Assembly (NCBI GenBank): GCA_018399635.1
Contig: JAGYOH010000017.1
Span: 1-45,477, forward strand
Direction of reading: 5' to 3'
Source: Clostridia bacterium
GTDB taxonomy: Bacteria > Bacillota > Clostridia > Peptostreptococcales > Acidaminobacteraceae
DNA length: 45,477 nucleotides
Every line of letters starts with the position of its first letter. Position 1 is the first letter of the stretch. Positions 26,101 through 33,065 of this stretch are shown here, one piece after another. The position numbers were made by a program, and so were the translations under genes. The notes under the pieces are model-generated. The model made no database searches. It was given only the letters and a program-made list of their open reading frames with translations, and had not been told where the DNA came from.

Positions 26101-28808
26101 TATAGAGGATTGCCGCCGGCGTCGGTGAGGTAGACCGGTTCTCCGCTTTCATCCATGACCTGAGGGTTGATGATTTCTCCGCCACTCACAAGGTCGGGAT
26201 TTTTAAAATCAAAGGTGTGGAAAATGACGTTCTTGCCGTTGTCGGGGTAGTAACGGTCATCGCCGTCACCCTCACCATCTCCGGTGCCCTTTTCCCCGTC
26301 CTTGGTATTGTCGGCACCGGTGTTTTCCGGGGGTCCTGATCCGACGCCCTTGGTCTCTTCATAGACGATGACCGCATAGGCGCTGGTCCTGGTCTCGGTA
26401 CCGACCTTGTAGGTGTACTTCTGCATCATGATATTGGGGCGGGAGGCCCCGGTGTTGCCGTCCAGGAGTCGCCCGTCGGCGGTGATGAAAACGCTTTTGG
26501 GGTCCTCGTTATGGCTGGTCTTTTCGTAAATCCAGTCATCGGTGGAGAAATCCACCAGACCGGGCACCAGGGCGCCGTAGCTGTGGGTGCCCAGGTATCT
26601 GCCGTTTTCATCTCTCTCCAACTCCCAGCTGCGGCTGGCCTCGTCAAAGGTGCCCTTGATATTGTCAAGGTTCACCACATCGTTGTCAGAGAGTCTCACA
26701 GGCATGGAGAAGGGGACCAGAGGCTGGGGTCGGGTGACTTCTTCGGTGTAGGTCCCGGAGTGGGACATCTCTCCCTTGGAAATGAAATTCACATCGATTT
26801 CGGCAAAGTCCTCCCATCCGATATAGGCATACCAGATGTCGGTCTTGTGATTGGTGGTGGCGCCGCTCCAGCCTTCGCCGGGACCGGCTTCCTCTCCGGG
26901 ACGGAGTCCCTCGGGATCCTCCTGCCAGGTAATGGCGAAGCCGGCTCCCGGAACACCGTTCATCATGATCTGGTTGGCGTCCCGGCGACCTGAGGTCAGG
27001 CGCTCGGCCTTGAACCAGGTGACATCACCGGTGGTTTTGTCGATGACGCCGCGTGCCGCCCATACGGCGCTGAAGGGAACCTCCCCGACCTCCGGGAAGC
27101 CTTCTTCAGTGTAATCCACCGAGCGTTGAGGTCCGGCCACGCCGAAGATATCCTCTTCATAATAGGGATCATCGTAGGGATAGTCGTCCTCCAGGGAAAT
27201 GGCGTATCGGGGCTGACCGGTCCTGGCATAGGTGCTGGTCCAGACCACGAGGATATAGTTGTCCTTGACCTTGATCTGGGGCTTTTTGCAGGAACCGGGG
27301 TATTCGGTGCCGTTCTTGAGAGTGAAGGAGGAACGCCCGGCGGATTTGGAAACATTTTTGGTCTTCCAGGTCATTCCTTCATCCAGGGAAACGCCGACAA
27401 TGATATCGGCCCCCTCAGTGTCCGGTTGCACCTCGGTGTAGGCGCTGATCAGGGGCTTCACCACGTCGGAGGTCTCATAAAGAACAAAACTGTCAGGCTC
27501 GGGTTCGTCGTAATAATTCAAGGTGACAGGTTCCCCGTTGGCTTTTCTTGCCGGTACGTAACCCATCATCATTTCGATTTTCGCTTTTTCATTGAGATAA
27601 GCCGAGGTCTTGGAGATGTTTTTTCTGACAATGTCGCTCTCCAGACTTTTTTCAAGATTGTCCTTGGCCTCGTCCATGGCAACGGATTCCAGCAGTTGTA
27701 CAGCGCCCTGGTTGTGGTTTTCAATGGTCCTCTCGATGAGGTCGTTCACCGTCTGGGAATCGTTGAAGTCCAGGGTGGTGAGGGACATTTCCGTCATGGC
27801 CTCGCCCAGGGCGTCGATGCCCCTCTGGGTGATGGTGATGCCCCGCTTTGGATCCTGGTCGTCGTCGAGACTCTGCAGGAGCCTGGCCATGTTGATGACG
27901 CCGACGTCATCGGTGGTATCGCTCCCCATCAGGTCCAGGGGGGTGATCCGGTGGGAGGCCGGAGTCGTTCCCAGGGTCAGGTCACCGATGGCAAAGGTGA
28001 CCGTTTCACCGGGGATATAGTCAAAGGCGCCCCCGGATTCGGTTTTACCCGAGTGGGTGGGAGTGTGAAAATCAAGGCCCGTCACCGGGGCATCAAAAAA
28101 ATGCCCTGTTTCCGGATGCACCAGAAGGTATCGGGTCCACCAGCCCCATTTGGAGTCGGTTTCGTTGAAACCCAGGGCACAGGCATCTTCGTGCCGCTGG
28201 CCGGCGCCGCCCTCAATCAGGCTGGTGGTGTTTTCAACCTTGGCATAGATGGCGACGTTCCAGACACGGTTTTCACGGTCCCATTTGCCCCAGGTGAAGT
28301 CGAAGACCTCCTCAAGGTCCAGTTCGATTTCATAATGGGTCACGGGATCGAGGAAGTGCTCCTGATAGGGAAATTCTCCGATTTTCAGAGTCCCGCTTTC
28401 AGATACGGGCATGGTGGTGTCCCCCTCAAGTACCAGGGGCACCGGGTCATAGCCGAGATAGAGGTAGACATGGGTAAGCTGCCAGTCTTCTTCGACATCA
28501 ATACTGGCCAGGATGGTTTCCCGGGTATTCCAGACTTTGGCAGTGCCGACTTTTTCCAGTTCGGCCGACTGGTTTCTTTCGTGCTCACACCGCACGACAA
28601 GATCCGTAGTGAAGAGGCCCGGTCCGCCATCGTACTCGAGATCCTCAGGCAGCGGGTAAAAGGAAGCGCCTGAAACCGCCTGGGGCACGAAGCCTCCTTC
28701 TGCCGTGGGTTCGTAGAGGACGGAGGCGGAGAAACTCATCATGGGCAACAGGGAGCTCATGAAAAAGACCACCGCAAAAGCTATGATGCACATTCTTTTC
28801 CGATTCAA
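23109..28808 (-). CDS. Giant SLH-anchored surface protein with sialidase-like Asp boxes and Ig-like domains
   Basis: A 1899-residue secreted protein. It has a signal peptide (about 1-28) and, near residue 300, a VGVINMARLLQSLDDDQDPKRGI segment, which is known from many large bacterial surface proteins. A long middle region has Asp-box-like turns (SLDEGMTW near 474, SFDGGASW near 1078, STDFGTSY near 1201), suggesting a beta-propeller. A Gly/Asp/Glu-rich patch lies near 830. Three Ig-like repeats at about 1290-1546 share openings such as PPQIIITGITEGEIS and PRITLSGIEDGEIT. A further domain leads to three C-terminal SLH motifs at about 1716-1895. No sialidase catalytic set is recognisable, so I infer binding rather than hydrolysis. 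The start is TTG 28808 with GGGGGAT 7 nt upstream. It is coupled to the 450-residue gene. Confidence 0.88.
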   Translation of the reverse strand: MNRKRMCIIAFAVVFFMSSLLPMMSFSASVLYEPTAEGGFVPQAVSGASFYPLPEDLEYDGGPGLFTTDLVVRCEHERNQSAELEKVGTAKVWNTRETILASIDVEEDWQLTHVYLYLGYDPVPLVLEGDTTMPVSESGTLKIGEFPYQEHFLDPVTHYEIELDLEEVFDFTWGKWDRENRVWNVAIYAKVENTTSLIEGGAGQRHEDACALGFNETDSKWGWWTRYLLVHPETGHFFDAPVTGLDFHTPTHSGKTESGGAFDYIPGETVTFAIGDLTLGTTPASHRITPLDLMGSDTTDDVGVINMARLLQSLDDDQDPKRGITITQRGIDALGEAMTEMSLTTLDFNDSQTVNDLIERTIENHNQGAVQLLESVAMDEAKDNLEKSLESDIVRKNISKTSAYLNEKAKIEMMMGYVPARKANGEPVTLNYYDEPEPDSFVLYETSDVVKPLISAYTEVQPDTEGADIIVGVSLDEGMTWKTKNVSKSAGRSSFTLKNGTEYPGSCKKPQIKVKDNYILVVWTSTYARTGQPRYAISLEDDYPYDDPYYEEDIFGVAGPQRSVDYTEEGFPEVGEVPFSAVWAARGVIDKTTGDVTWFKAERLTSGRRDANQIMMNGVPGAGFAITWQEDPEGLRPGEEAGPGEGWSGATTNHKTDIWYAYIGWEDFAEIDVNFISKGEMSHSGTYTEEVTRPQPLVPFSMPVRLSDNDVVNLDNIKGTFDEASRSWELERDENGRYLGTHSYGALVPGLVDFSTDDWIYEKTSHNEDPKSVFITADGRLLDGNTGASRPNIMMQKYTYKVGTETRTSAYAVIVYEETKGVGSGPPENTGADNTKDGEKGTGDGEGDGDDRYYPDNGKNVIFHTFDFKNPDLVSGGEIINPQVMDESGEPVYLTDAGGNPLYDWQGNPIPAYENARRPRIILQPKANAVANEAERGTTMVCLFKMGEEGKGRPSDIFMRRWVVSKTDPGNPYDTRYMLDELQNLSSVTVLQTAVNQDSQSNLEDKGKRDPVKVIQWEQTQENLMDTSMVNPYDDARAHRGFLKGDFLALAYDWTPNWAAARNGNDHYDLFVRRSFDGGASWTTDPDQEAAEISYETINTRKDPNIEETGISIIKGTITLGPGEYEPARNLSLLNNHKTSVIEPRLVGVPNTIPGGYLERHDSMDTSAFWVTYGIESNPTKNSGEIGMPLDLYYSYSTDFGTSYYTEAHEIKPESSGHHAGEIVERWDWLAKDTGQKEAAQAEAQIRFTPDGAIFYAVYNETGPEGSDVIFRRIMRDGGMIEAVARDSTLDTQPPQIIITGITEGEISGEDVTLTVTLSEPGSWEGEVLLEGTLVESLTSEDPEPFIIEARSQTDRYHLSVEATDTAGNKNRRGMNFTLDNRVPRITLSGIEDGEITGESPTIYFEATGDETLVVLTRNGGLLEGFASGDTLSEEGYYQLTIESTHLASGLTAVKQLDFTIDKTPPVITISGVRDGGKYYPSARPEITFTDNLTPDNALITSILLNGAPYSEGTAITGTGRYTLNVAATDRVGFLCEKSLTFTIERSSSGRTPAPDESFEEPLLPLGIFEETTYLLEETLLAGDHYVLTLPEDRLTLYVPASYRSHTLRITKVFLDEPGLGNAGDLLICEGVYLIEMSDPDGNQVHELLEPVDFEYRYDEGLMGALREKHPFLCCLDEGTGKWIPLPTTIILEDMILSSSTTHLSDFAFMNLPQVQVFPDLLNHWVERDVMKFNALGILKGKGEGLFEPESFMTREEFITFGIRLVGAGEEPGYATGFSDDAQVADWARDAVSTAVANRILRGFEDNTLRPKSTVTQAEVLTILSRLYEMKRSTTLNPPEGNLESLPDWAASSVIFAARAGIMAGDKGVDEALTRAEIVRMSMQFFEKYFTEYQGKGSF

Positions 28809-28845
28809 TTTAAATCCCCCTTAATAATCATTGGCAACGTCCGCT

Positions 28846-28869
28846 AAAAAAAGAACCTCCCTTCTTTTT
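28846..28869 (-). promoter_or_regulatory. Leader hairpin upstream of the giant surface-protein gene
   Basis: On the minus strand AAAAAGAA (28869-28862) and TTCTTTTT (28855-28848) form a perfect 8-bp stem with loop GGGAGG, followed by more T. It lies about 40 nt upstream of the TTG start. The stem is AT-rich and weak as a terminator. The purine-rich loop resembles a ribosome site, so it could affect translation or RNA stability. Confidence 0.4.
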
Positions 28870-28917
28870 GATATATGTAGCCAGGGACTGTCGGACGCTG
28901 ACCGGGGAATATGAGTC

Positions 28918-28943
28918 AAAAAAAACACCCGCCAGAGGCGGGT
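28918..28943 (-). terminator. Terminator after the 21-codon mini-ORF, in the giant gene's leader
   Basis: On the minus strand ACCCGCC-TCT-GGCGGGT is followed, after one base, by eight T residues (28925-28918). It is a compact, strong Rho-independent terminator. It lies 26 nt after the mini-ORF stop and 110 nt upstream of the giant gene, so it either ends a mini-gene transcript or works as an attenuator. Confidence 0.85.
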
Positions 28944-28968
28944 CATGGGGGAATGAAGAAATGATCGA

Positions 28969-29034
28969 CTACAATAGCCTACCTGTACATTCGTAAAATG
29001 ATGGAATTGTAGAGAATGGTTTTTTATCAGCCAT
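28969..29034 (-). CDS. Candidate 21-residue small protein or leader peptide
   Basis: ATG at 29034 is preceded by AAGGAG with 6 nt spacing, one of the best ribosome sites in the window. The frame runs 21 codons to TAG at 28971-28969. The peptide begins MADKKPFSTI and ends FYECTGRLL; it has one Cys, no signal peptide and no run of a single amino acid. A strong terminator follows 26 nt after the stop. The arrangement fits a free-standing mini-gene, a small signalling or modified peptide precursor, or a leader peptide controlling the giant gene. No modification enzyme is adjacent. I do not recognise the sequence, and chance is possible for so short a frame, but ribosome site plus terminator argue for expression. 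Confidence 0.55.
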   Translation of the reverse strand: MADKKPFSTIPSFYECTGRLL

Positions 29035-29314
29035 TAAAATCTCCTTAAGTGTCGTAATCTGCAATTCAACGATCACGGAATTATGTTACCCTGTTTAGCG
29101 CAGCTTATCTTACTGAAAGATAAATGCTATATATTCACATCTAAATATTACAAAATGATATATTATTGCATTAATATCCGGGGTCTGAGGCCTGTGATGA
29201 ACCCCTTGAGCAATCCGTTCTTTTTTAGTTGGAGAAGGGCGGACCGCCAGGATGCAAGTGTCCTGATTTTGGGATATACTGCTTGTATAGCCTATGAGAA
29301 AGCGGGGGACTGTC
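29035..29314. other. AT-rich divergent intergenic region
   Basis: The segment between the mini-ORF and the decarboxylase gene is markedly AT-rich from about 29100 to 29175. It holds a 7-bp inverted repeat TTATCTT/AAGATAA (29105-29123), GGGG/CCCC arms at about 29179-29205, and CAGGA/TCCTG at about 29248-29265. Minus-strand promoter-like pieces (TTGTAA, 16 nt, TATAGC) are weak. An open frame at 29083-29328 lacks a ribosome site and is not called. Promoters for both flanking units must lie here but cannot be fixed. Confidence 0.4.
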
Positions 29315-30451
29315 ATGAACATCATTGAATTTTTCAAGGCGATGGAGGTCTTGGATATCGGTTTTTATACGGGGGTGCCGGATTCCACCCTCAAGGCCCT
29401 GAGTGAATATCTCGAGGCCGGAGGCAAAGGCATCACCCACCTCGTGGCCCCTGACGAAGGGGTGGCGGTGGCCCTGGCCGCCGGCCATCATCTGGCCACG
29501 GGGCGGGTTGCCATGGTCTACCTTCAGAACAGCGGCCTGGGGAATGCGGTCAATCCCCTGGCCTCCCTGGTCAGTGAAAGGGTCTACGGGATTCCCCTGC
29601 TCCTTGTGATAGGATGGCGGGGGGAGCCGGGCAAACCTGATGAGCCCCAGCACCAGTTGCAGGGGGAAATCACCCCGGGGCTGCTGGAGGCCCTGGGAAT
29701 CGGGTATGCCGTCCTGGGTCCTGAAACCGGTTTCTTGGAGATGTCAGAGATGATGAGTGAAATCCAGTCGACGTTCCGGGCAGGAAAAAGCTTTGCATTT
29801 TTGGTTTCAAGGGGTGGCTTTGCCACCGTCAAACCGTCGGAATCCCCTCCGACCTTCAGCCGGGAGGCGGTCATCGAGAGGATTTTAAGGCATACCGGAG
29901 AGGACCCGGTAATCGCCACCACGGGCAGAACGGCCCGGGAACTCTATGAAATCAGAGCCAGGCAGCAGGAGGGGCACCATCGGGATTTCCTCAACGTCGG
30001 TGCCATGGGCCACGCTCTGGGAATCGCCCTGGGAATGGCTCTGGGCAGCCGGGAGGACAGGATCTGGTGTCTTGACGGCGACGGGGCCGCCCTCATGCAC
30101 CTGGCCGTCATGGCCCAGGTGGGGAGTGAAGGGCCCGGGAATCTGATCCATGTCCTCTTCAACAACGGGGGTCACGAGTCCGTGGGAGGGCAGGCCCTGG
30201 GGACTGAAGGACTGGACTTTCAGTCCCTGGCCAGGACCTTCACCTACCCACTGGTGCTGGAAGCCGTGGACTTCGAGACCCTGGAAGGGGCCCTGGGTAC
30301 TCTTTGCCGGGGGAGGGGGCCGGTTTTTCTTGAGGTGAAAATTCCCATGGGTTCCAGAGAAAATCTCGGAAGACCTGAAAGACCGCCGAGAGTGATGAAA
30401 GAACTTTTCATGGCCCATTCAAGAGAAAGAACCGCACAAAAAAAAGGGTGA
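29315..30451 (+). CDS. aepY: Phosphonopyruvate decarboxylase-type ThDP enzyme
   Basis: A 378-residue ThDP enzyme. The PYR domain has FYTGVPDSTLKALSEYL and the glutamate-bearing APDEGVAVALAAGHHLATG, then YLQNSGLGNAVNPL. The PP domain has the cofactor site LDGDGAALMHLAVMAQ...LFNN. NNGGHESVGGQ is typical of phosphonopyruvate decarboxylases, which turn phosphonopyruvate into phosphonoacetaldehyde and so drive C-P bond synthesis. Sulfopyruvate decarboxylase is the close alternative. No PEP mutase (aepX) or aminotransferase (aepW) is in the window, so the pathway is incomplete here. I chose ATG 29315 with GCGGGGGAC upstream, rather than an earlier in-frame codon at 29294. Its stop lies inside the bidirectional terminator. 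Confidence 0.85.
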   Translation: MNIIEFFKAMEVLDIGFYTGVPDSTLKALSEYLEAGGKGITHLVAPDEGVAVALAAGHHLATGRVAMVYLQNSGLGNAVNPLASLVSERVYGIPLLLVIGWRGEPGKPDEPQHQLQGEITPGLLEALGIGYAVLGPETGFLEMSEMMSEIQSTFRAGKSFAFLVSRGGFATVKPSESPPTFSREAVIERILRHTGEDPVIATTGRTARELYEIRARQQEGHHRDFLNVGAMGHALGIALGMALGSREDRIWCLDGDGAALMHLAVMAQVGSEGPGNLIHVLFNNGGHESVGGQALGTEGLDFQSLARTFTYPLVLEAVDFETLEGALGTLCRGRGPVFLEVKIPMGSRENLGRPERPPRVMKELFMAHSRERTAQKKG

Positions 30452-30480
30452 GGCGCCGGTTGAGGCGCCTTGCCCTTTTT
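30441..30480. terminator. Strong bidirectional terminator
   Basis: AAAAAGGG-TG-AGGCGCC pairs with GGCGCCT-TG-CCCTTTTT around GGTTGA, giving 15 paired bases with a symmetric 2x2 internal loop. The flanks are A-rich and T-rich. It overlaps the stop of the decarboxylase gene and abuts the stop of the convergent lipoprotein gene. Confidence 0.92.
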
Positions 30481-31443
30481 CTAGTAACTGCTTTCAAAGG
30501 TCGCCATGATCCGGGTCCTGGACGATTCCATGGATTCCGAATAGCGGTAATCGGATGCCTTGGCGGCCTCCTTGAAGGCTTCGAAGGCCTCATAAAGTGG
30601 TGAAGCTTCAGGCAAGGAACGGGTGTCGTAGAAGGCGATCCGTTCCGGGGTCATTGTTTCCGTGGTGTAGTCGTAGACCGGGGTGTTGTTGCCCCCGTAG
30701 ATCAGGGCGTAGAGGAGGGTCTCATAGTAGAGGCGGATGTCCTCGTTGATTGGCGAGTCGGCCAGATAGGCATCCACTGCCAGGACCCTTTTCCAAAGGG
30801 TATCGAGGTCGATGACCATGGCCGCATCCCGAAAGGTGGGATGATGGAGTTCCTCGGCCATGATTTCAAGATAGGTCAGGGTTTCAGAGGTGACCTGTTC
30901 CTTGAAGGCCAGGTATCGGTGGAAATCCACCATGAGGTAGTACATGCCTTCGGCGGTGGCGATGGTGAAGAAATTTTTCTGGTAGGTGAGGATTTCCTCC
31001 TCCAGTGCCGGATCCTCCAGGAGGGAGGGATCGGCCAGCACGGCCGAAAGATTGCCGGAGTTCAAGAGGGCTTCTGCCAGTGGCGGGCTGACCCCCCCGT
31101 AGGCGGGGTGGTTTTCCAGGGCCTGATCCTGAACCGATTTGATGAGATAGAGGCCTTGGGAGACGGCTTCAGGGGACAATGAGTGAAGGTCTTCCTCAAG
31201 CATCGCGGTCAAGGCTTCGATGTCCTCATGGGAGGGCGTCGGGGGAATCAGCCCGGCGAGTTCCGCCAGGAAAGCCTCGTCTGCGGCTTCGGAGGTCTCC
31301 GGGGCAGGCGGTTGTTTGTCGGTTTCCGTGGTTGCCGGTTCGGGGGATGGGGCGGTCGGTTCATCAGCGGGGGGGCCGGCGCAGGCGGTGAAGAGCAGGA
31401 GGGCCATGCCGAAAGTCAGCATTGACCGGGTGGTTGTTTTCAT
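30481..31443 (-). CDS. Lipoprotein of unknown function (DUF3160-like in character)
   Basis: A 320-residue lipoprotein. The signal peptide ends in the lipobox LLFTAC (Cys about 21), so it should be anchored to the outer face of the membrane. A Pro/Thr/Glu-rich linker runs to about residue 60, and the remaining 260 residues are mostly helical. Phrases include AMVIDLDTLWKRVLAVDAYL and ETLLYALIYGGNNTPVYDY. The style is reminiscent of DUF3160 lipoproteins, but the match is partial and I am not sure. ATG 31443 has AAAGGAG 8 nt upstream; an in-frame upstream ATG at 31467 has no such site. It is a single-gene unit ending at a shared terminator. Confidence 0.72.
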   Translation of the reverse strand: MKTTTRSMLTFGMALLLFTACAGPPADEPTAPSPEPATTETDKQPPAPETSEAADEAFLAELAGLIPPTPSHEDIEALTAMLEEDLHSLSPEAVSQGLYLIKSVQDQALENHPAYGGVSPPLAEALLNSGNLSAVLADPSLLEDPALEEEILTYQKNFFTIATAEGMYYLMVDFHRYLAFKEQVTSETLTYLEIMAEELHHPTFRDAAMVIDLDTLWKRVLAVDAYLADSPINEDIRLYYETLLYALIYGGNNTPVYDYTTETMTPERIAFYDTRSLPEASPLYEAFEAFKEAAKASDYRYSESMESSRTRIMATFESSY

Positions 31444-31567
31444 GATCAAAACTCCTTTATCAATCATTGAGGATTCTTTTTGTTGGACGATTTCAAAGCT
31501 TTCCTGGTTCCCGGGGCAGAGGAAAAATCATCCCCCCGGACAGATTTGGAATTATTAGCCAACAGGA

Positions 31568-31597
31568 TTGAGATAGGGATGCCTCACAGGTTATAAT
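31568..31597 (+). promoter_or_regulatory. Sigma-A promoter of the TasA-like/sipW unit
   Basis: TTGAGA at 31568-31573, an 18-nt spacer, and a perfect TATAAT at 31592-31597. This leaves a 5' leader of about 90 nt before the ATG at 31694. A second TTGACA at 31619 has no good -10 box. Confidence 0.65.
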
Positions 31598-31693
31598 CAT
31601 ACCACGAAATGGCAAATATTGACACTTGGAGGTGGGATTTTCTAGAGCAGGGATGGTCTGTACTCTTTGAAAGGCAAGAAGGGGAGGAAGAGA

Positions 31694-32292
31694 ATGAACA
31701 AGAGTGTCGTACTGATCGGTTTGATGGTGATGACCTGACCTTGAGCGTAGCGGAATAGGTACCATGGCCTGGTTCACTGATGAAACAGCGGTGGAGGGCA
31801 ACGAAACTTTGTGACAGGGGAGGTGAGTATTGCGCATAATGAGAGTTCGGAATTGCCCTCAATTTATTTGATGGTACAACTACCATGTCTCCGGGGGATA
31901 CTGATTCAACCATCATAATTGAAAACGATGGAGATTCAAGTATTTATTTGAAAAGGCATTTAGCATTGAAGAAAACGACATATAAGTGGAATCAGTTATT
32001 TACATTCGAATTGATTGTATCTGTAGGAATAACTGATGGAAGTTATGAAAATACTTACGATGATTCTTTGACCAATATTATTGATTCTGATTTAGTATGG
32101 AACAGTTCTCTTGGTCCACCGAAAGAAGTTGCGCCTGGTGAATCAGTAGATTATGAAATTGAAGTTGTGTTTTCAGAAACGGCGGATTCTTCGTATGCCA
32201 ATAGTACTTGGAATGGCGACATCGTGTTCACCGCCGTGCAGTCGGATAATCAGGATGAATTCAATGTGGTCTGGGAAAACCCCGTACAGTGA
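31694..32292 (+). pseudogene. TasA/camelysin-type SipW-dependent secreted protein, frameshifted
   Basis: The ATG at 31694 has GGGGAGG upstream. The protein starts MNKSVVLIGLMVMT and, with frame corrections, continues through a hydrophobic segment to GTMAWFTDETA, the start of mature TasA/camelysin-type proteins. A clean frame follows from about 31873 to the stop (TMSPGDTDSTIIIENDGDS ... WENPVQ). Four frame changes lie near 31738, 31751, 31811 and 31868. Each is repaired by adding one base to a short run (CC, GG, G, TTT). Restored length is about 200 residues. The family forms extracellular fibres or spore and wall-associated protein and is cleaved by SipW, whose gene is next. So this is either a freshly broken gene or a run-length sequencing artefact. 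Confidence 0.75.
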
Positions 32293-32313
32293 GGGTAGTC
32301 GTGAGGTAGAGCG

Positions 32314-32886
32314 ATGAGAATGGCAGGATTGAAGGTCGGGTTGAGAATCAAAGGGTTTTCCCTTCCCGACAAGCAGGGAATCATGACTTTCTTGTCCTGG
32401 TTCATGCTGGTGGTTTCGGTGGTTTTTTTCATGCTGGTGATGGTTTATGAGTTTTCCCCATGGGATCTGCCCTATGATTTTTATATCGTCTACGGGGGCA
32501 GCATGTCCCCCGCCATCAAGGCGGGCAGTCTGGCGGTGGTCGGTCCTCAAGATCCAGGGGATTTGAGGGTGGGGGATATCATCACCTACCGTCAGTGGGA
32601 GGGAAGTCCCTGGCCCACCACCCACCGGATATCAGAAATCACCGAGGAAGGGGATGTCCGATATTTCGCCACCAAGGGGGATGGCAACCAGGTGGCGGAC
32701 CAGGGCAGGATCAGGGAAGACGATATCGAAGGCCGGTTGATTTTCTTCATCCCCTGGCTCGGCTATGTCATCAGTTTCACAGGCACCCGCTTCGGTCGAC
32801 TCATGTTGCTTGTGCTGCCCCTGATGGCCATGGTGCTGGTTGAAATTCGGAAGGTGGTCAATATGAGAAGGCGTGCCGGTGGTTAG
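32314..32886 (+). CDS. sipW: SipW-type (ER-like) signal peptidase I
   Basis: A 190-residue membrane protease of the S26B type. An N-terminal membrane helix lies at about residues 24-46. The catalytic Ser is in YGGSMSPAIKAGS, and TTHRISEI supplies the His that replaces the Lys of ordinary bacterial signal peptidases. ATKGDGN follows with the conserved Asp. A C-terminal membrane segment (about 150-180) is typical of SipW. It should remove the signal peptides of TasA/camelysin-type proteins such as the neighbour 22 nt upstream, with which it is probably co-transcribed from the promoter at 31568. It ends before a terminator. Confidence 0.9.
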   Translation: MRMAGLKVGLRIKGFSLPDKQGIMTFLSWFMLVVSVVFFMLVMVYEFSPWDLPYDFYIVYGGSMSPAIKAGSLAVVGPQDPGDLRVGDIITYRQWEGSPWPTTHRISEITEEGDVRYFATKGDGNQVADQGRIREDDIEGRLIFFIPWLGYVISFTGTRFGRLMLLVLPLMAMVLVEIRKVVNMRRRAGG

Positions 32887-32906
32887 AGGCACGGCGACTG
32901 TCGGTT

Positions 32907-32937
32907 AAAATCCCATTCTGCCTGGATGGGATTTTTT
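32907..32937 (+). terminator. Rho-independent terminator after sipW
   Basis: AAAATCCCAT pairs with ATGGGATTTT across a 9-nt loop and is followed by a T-run. Confidence 0.88.
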
Positions 32938-32939
32938 CT

Positions 32940-32968
32940 TTGCAAAAATATAGTTAAAACAATAAAAT
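32940..32968 (+). promoter_or_regulatory. Promoter of the osmoprotectant ABC operon
   Basis: TTGCAA at 32940-32945, a 17-nt spacer, and TAAAAT at 32963-32968, directly after the sipW terminator and about 98 nt upstream of the permease start. It is a near-consensus sigma-A promoter. Confidence 0.6.
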
Positions 32969-33065
32969 GGCATTGATTTTCTTATGGAAGGACACATGAT
33001 TTGATAGTTCGGGATTTCCCTGGGTAAGTATTAACCGCATGAACTTCAGCAGAACGGGAGACGAC

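Noticed and set aside
24921-28673. Long plus-strand frames opposite the giant surface protein (24921-26105, 27126-28673)
   Set aside because: They are antisense to a continuous 1899-codon gene with signal peptide and SLH domains. Their composition is typical of antisense frames in GC-rich coding DNA.
23109-28808. Functional sialidase
   Set aside because: Asp-box-like turns are present, but I could not find the arginine triad or Tyr/Glu catalytic set, so enzymatic activity is not claimed.
28809-28960. SigI-dependent promoter or c-di-GMP riboswitch upstream of the giant gene
   Set aside because: I looked for a CCCC/CGAA-type promoter pair and for the GEMM core motifs and found neither in suitable arrangement.
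28809-28971. Read-through of the mini-ORF TAG as pyrrolysine or a longer small protein
   Set aside because: The extended frame runs directly through the terminator hairpin and T-run, and no pyrrolysine genes are seen.
29083-29328. 81-codon plus-strand frame in the AT-rich intergenic region
   Set aside because: No ribosome site, no recognisable protein character, and it runs across the start of the decarboxylase gene.
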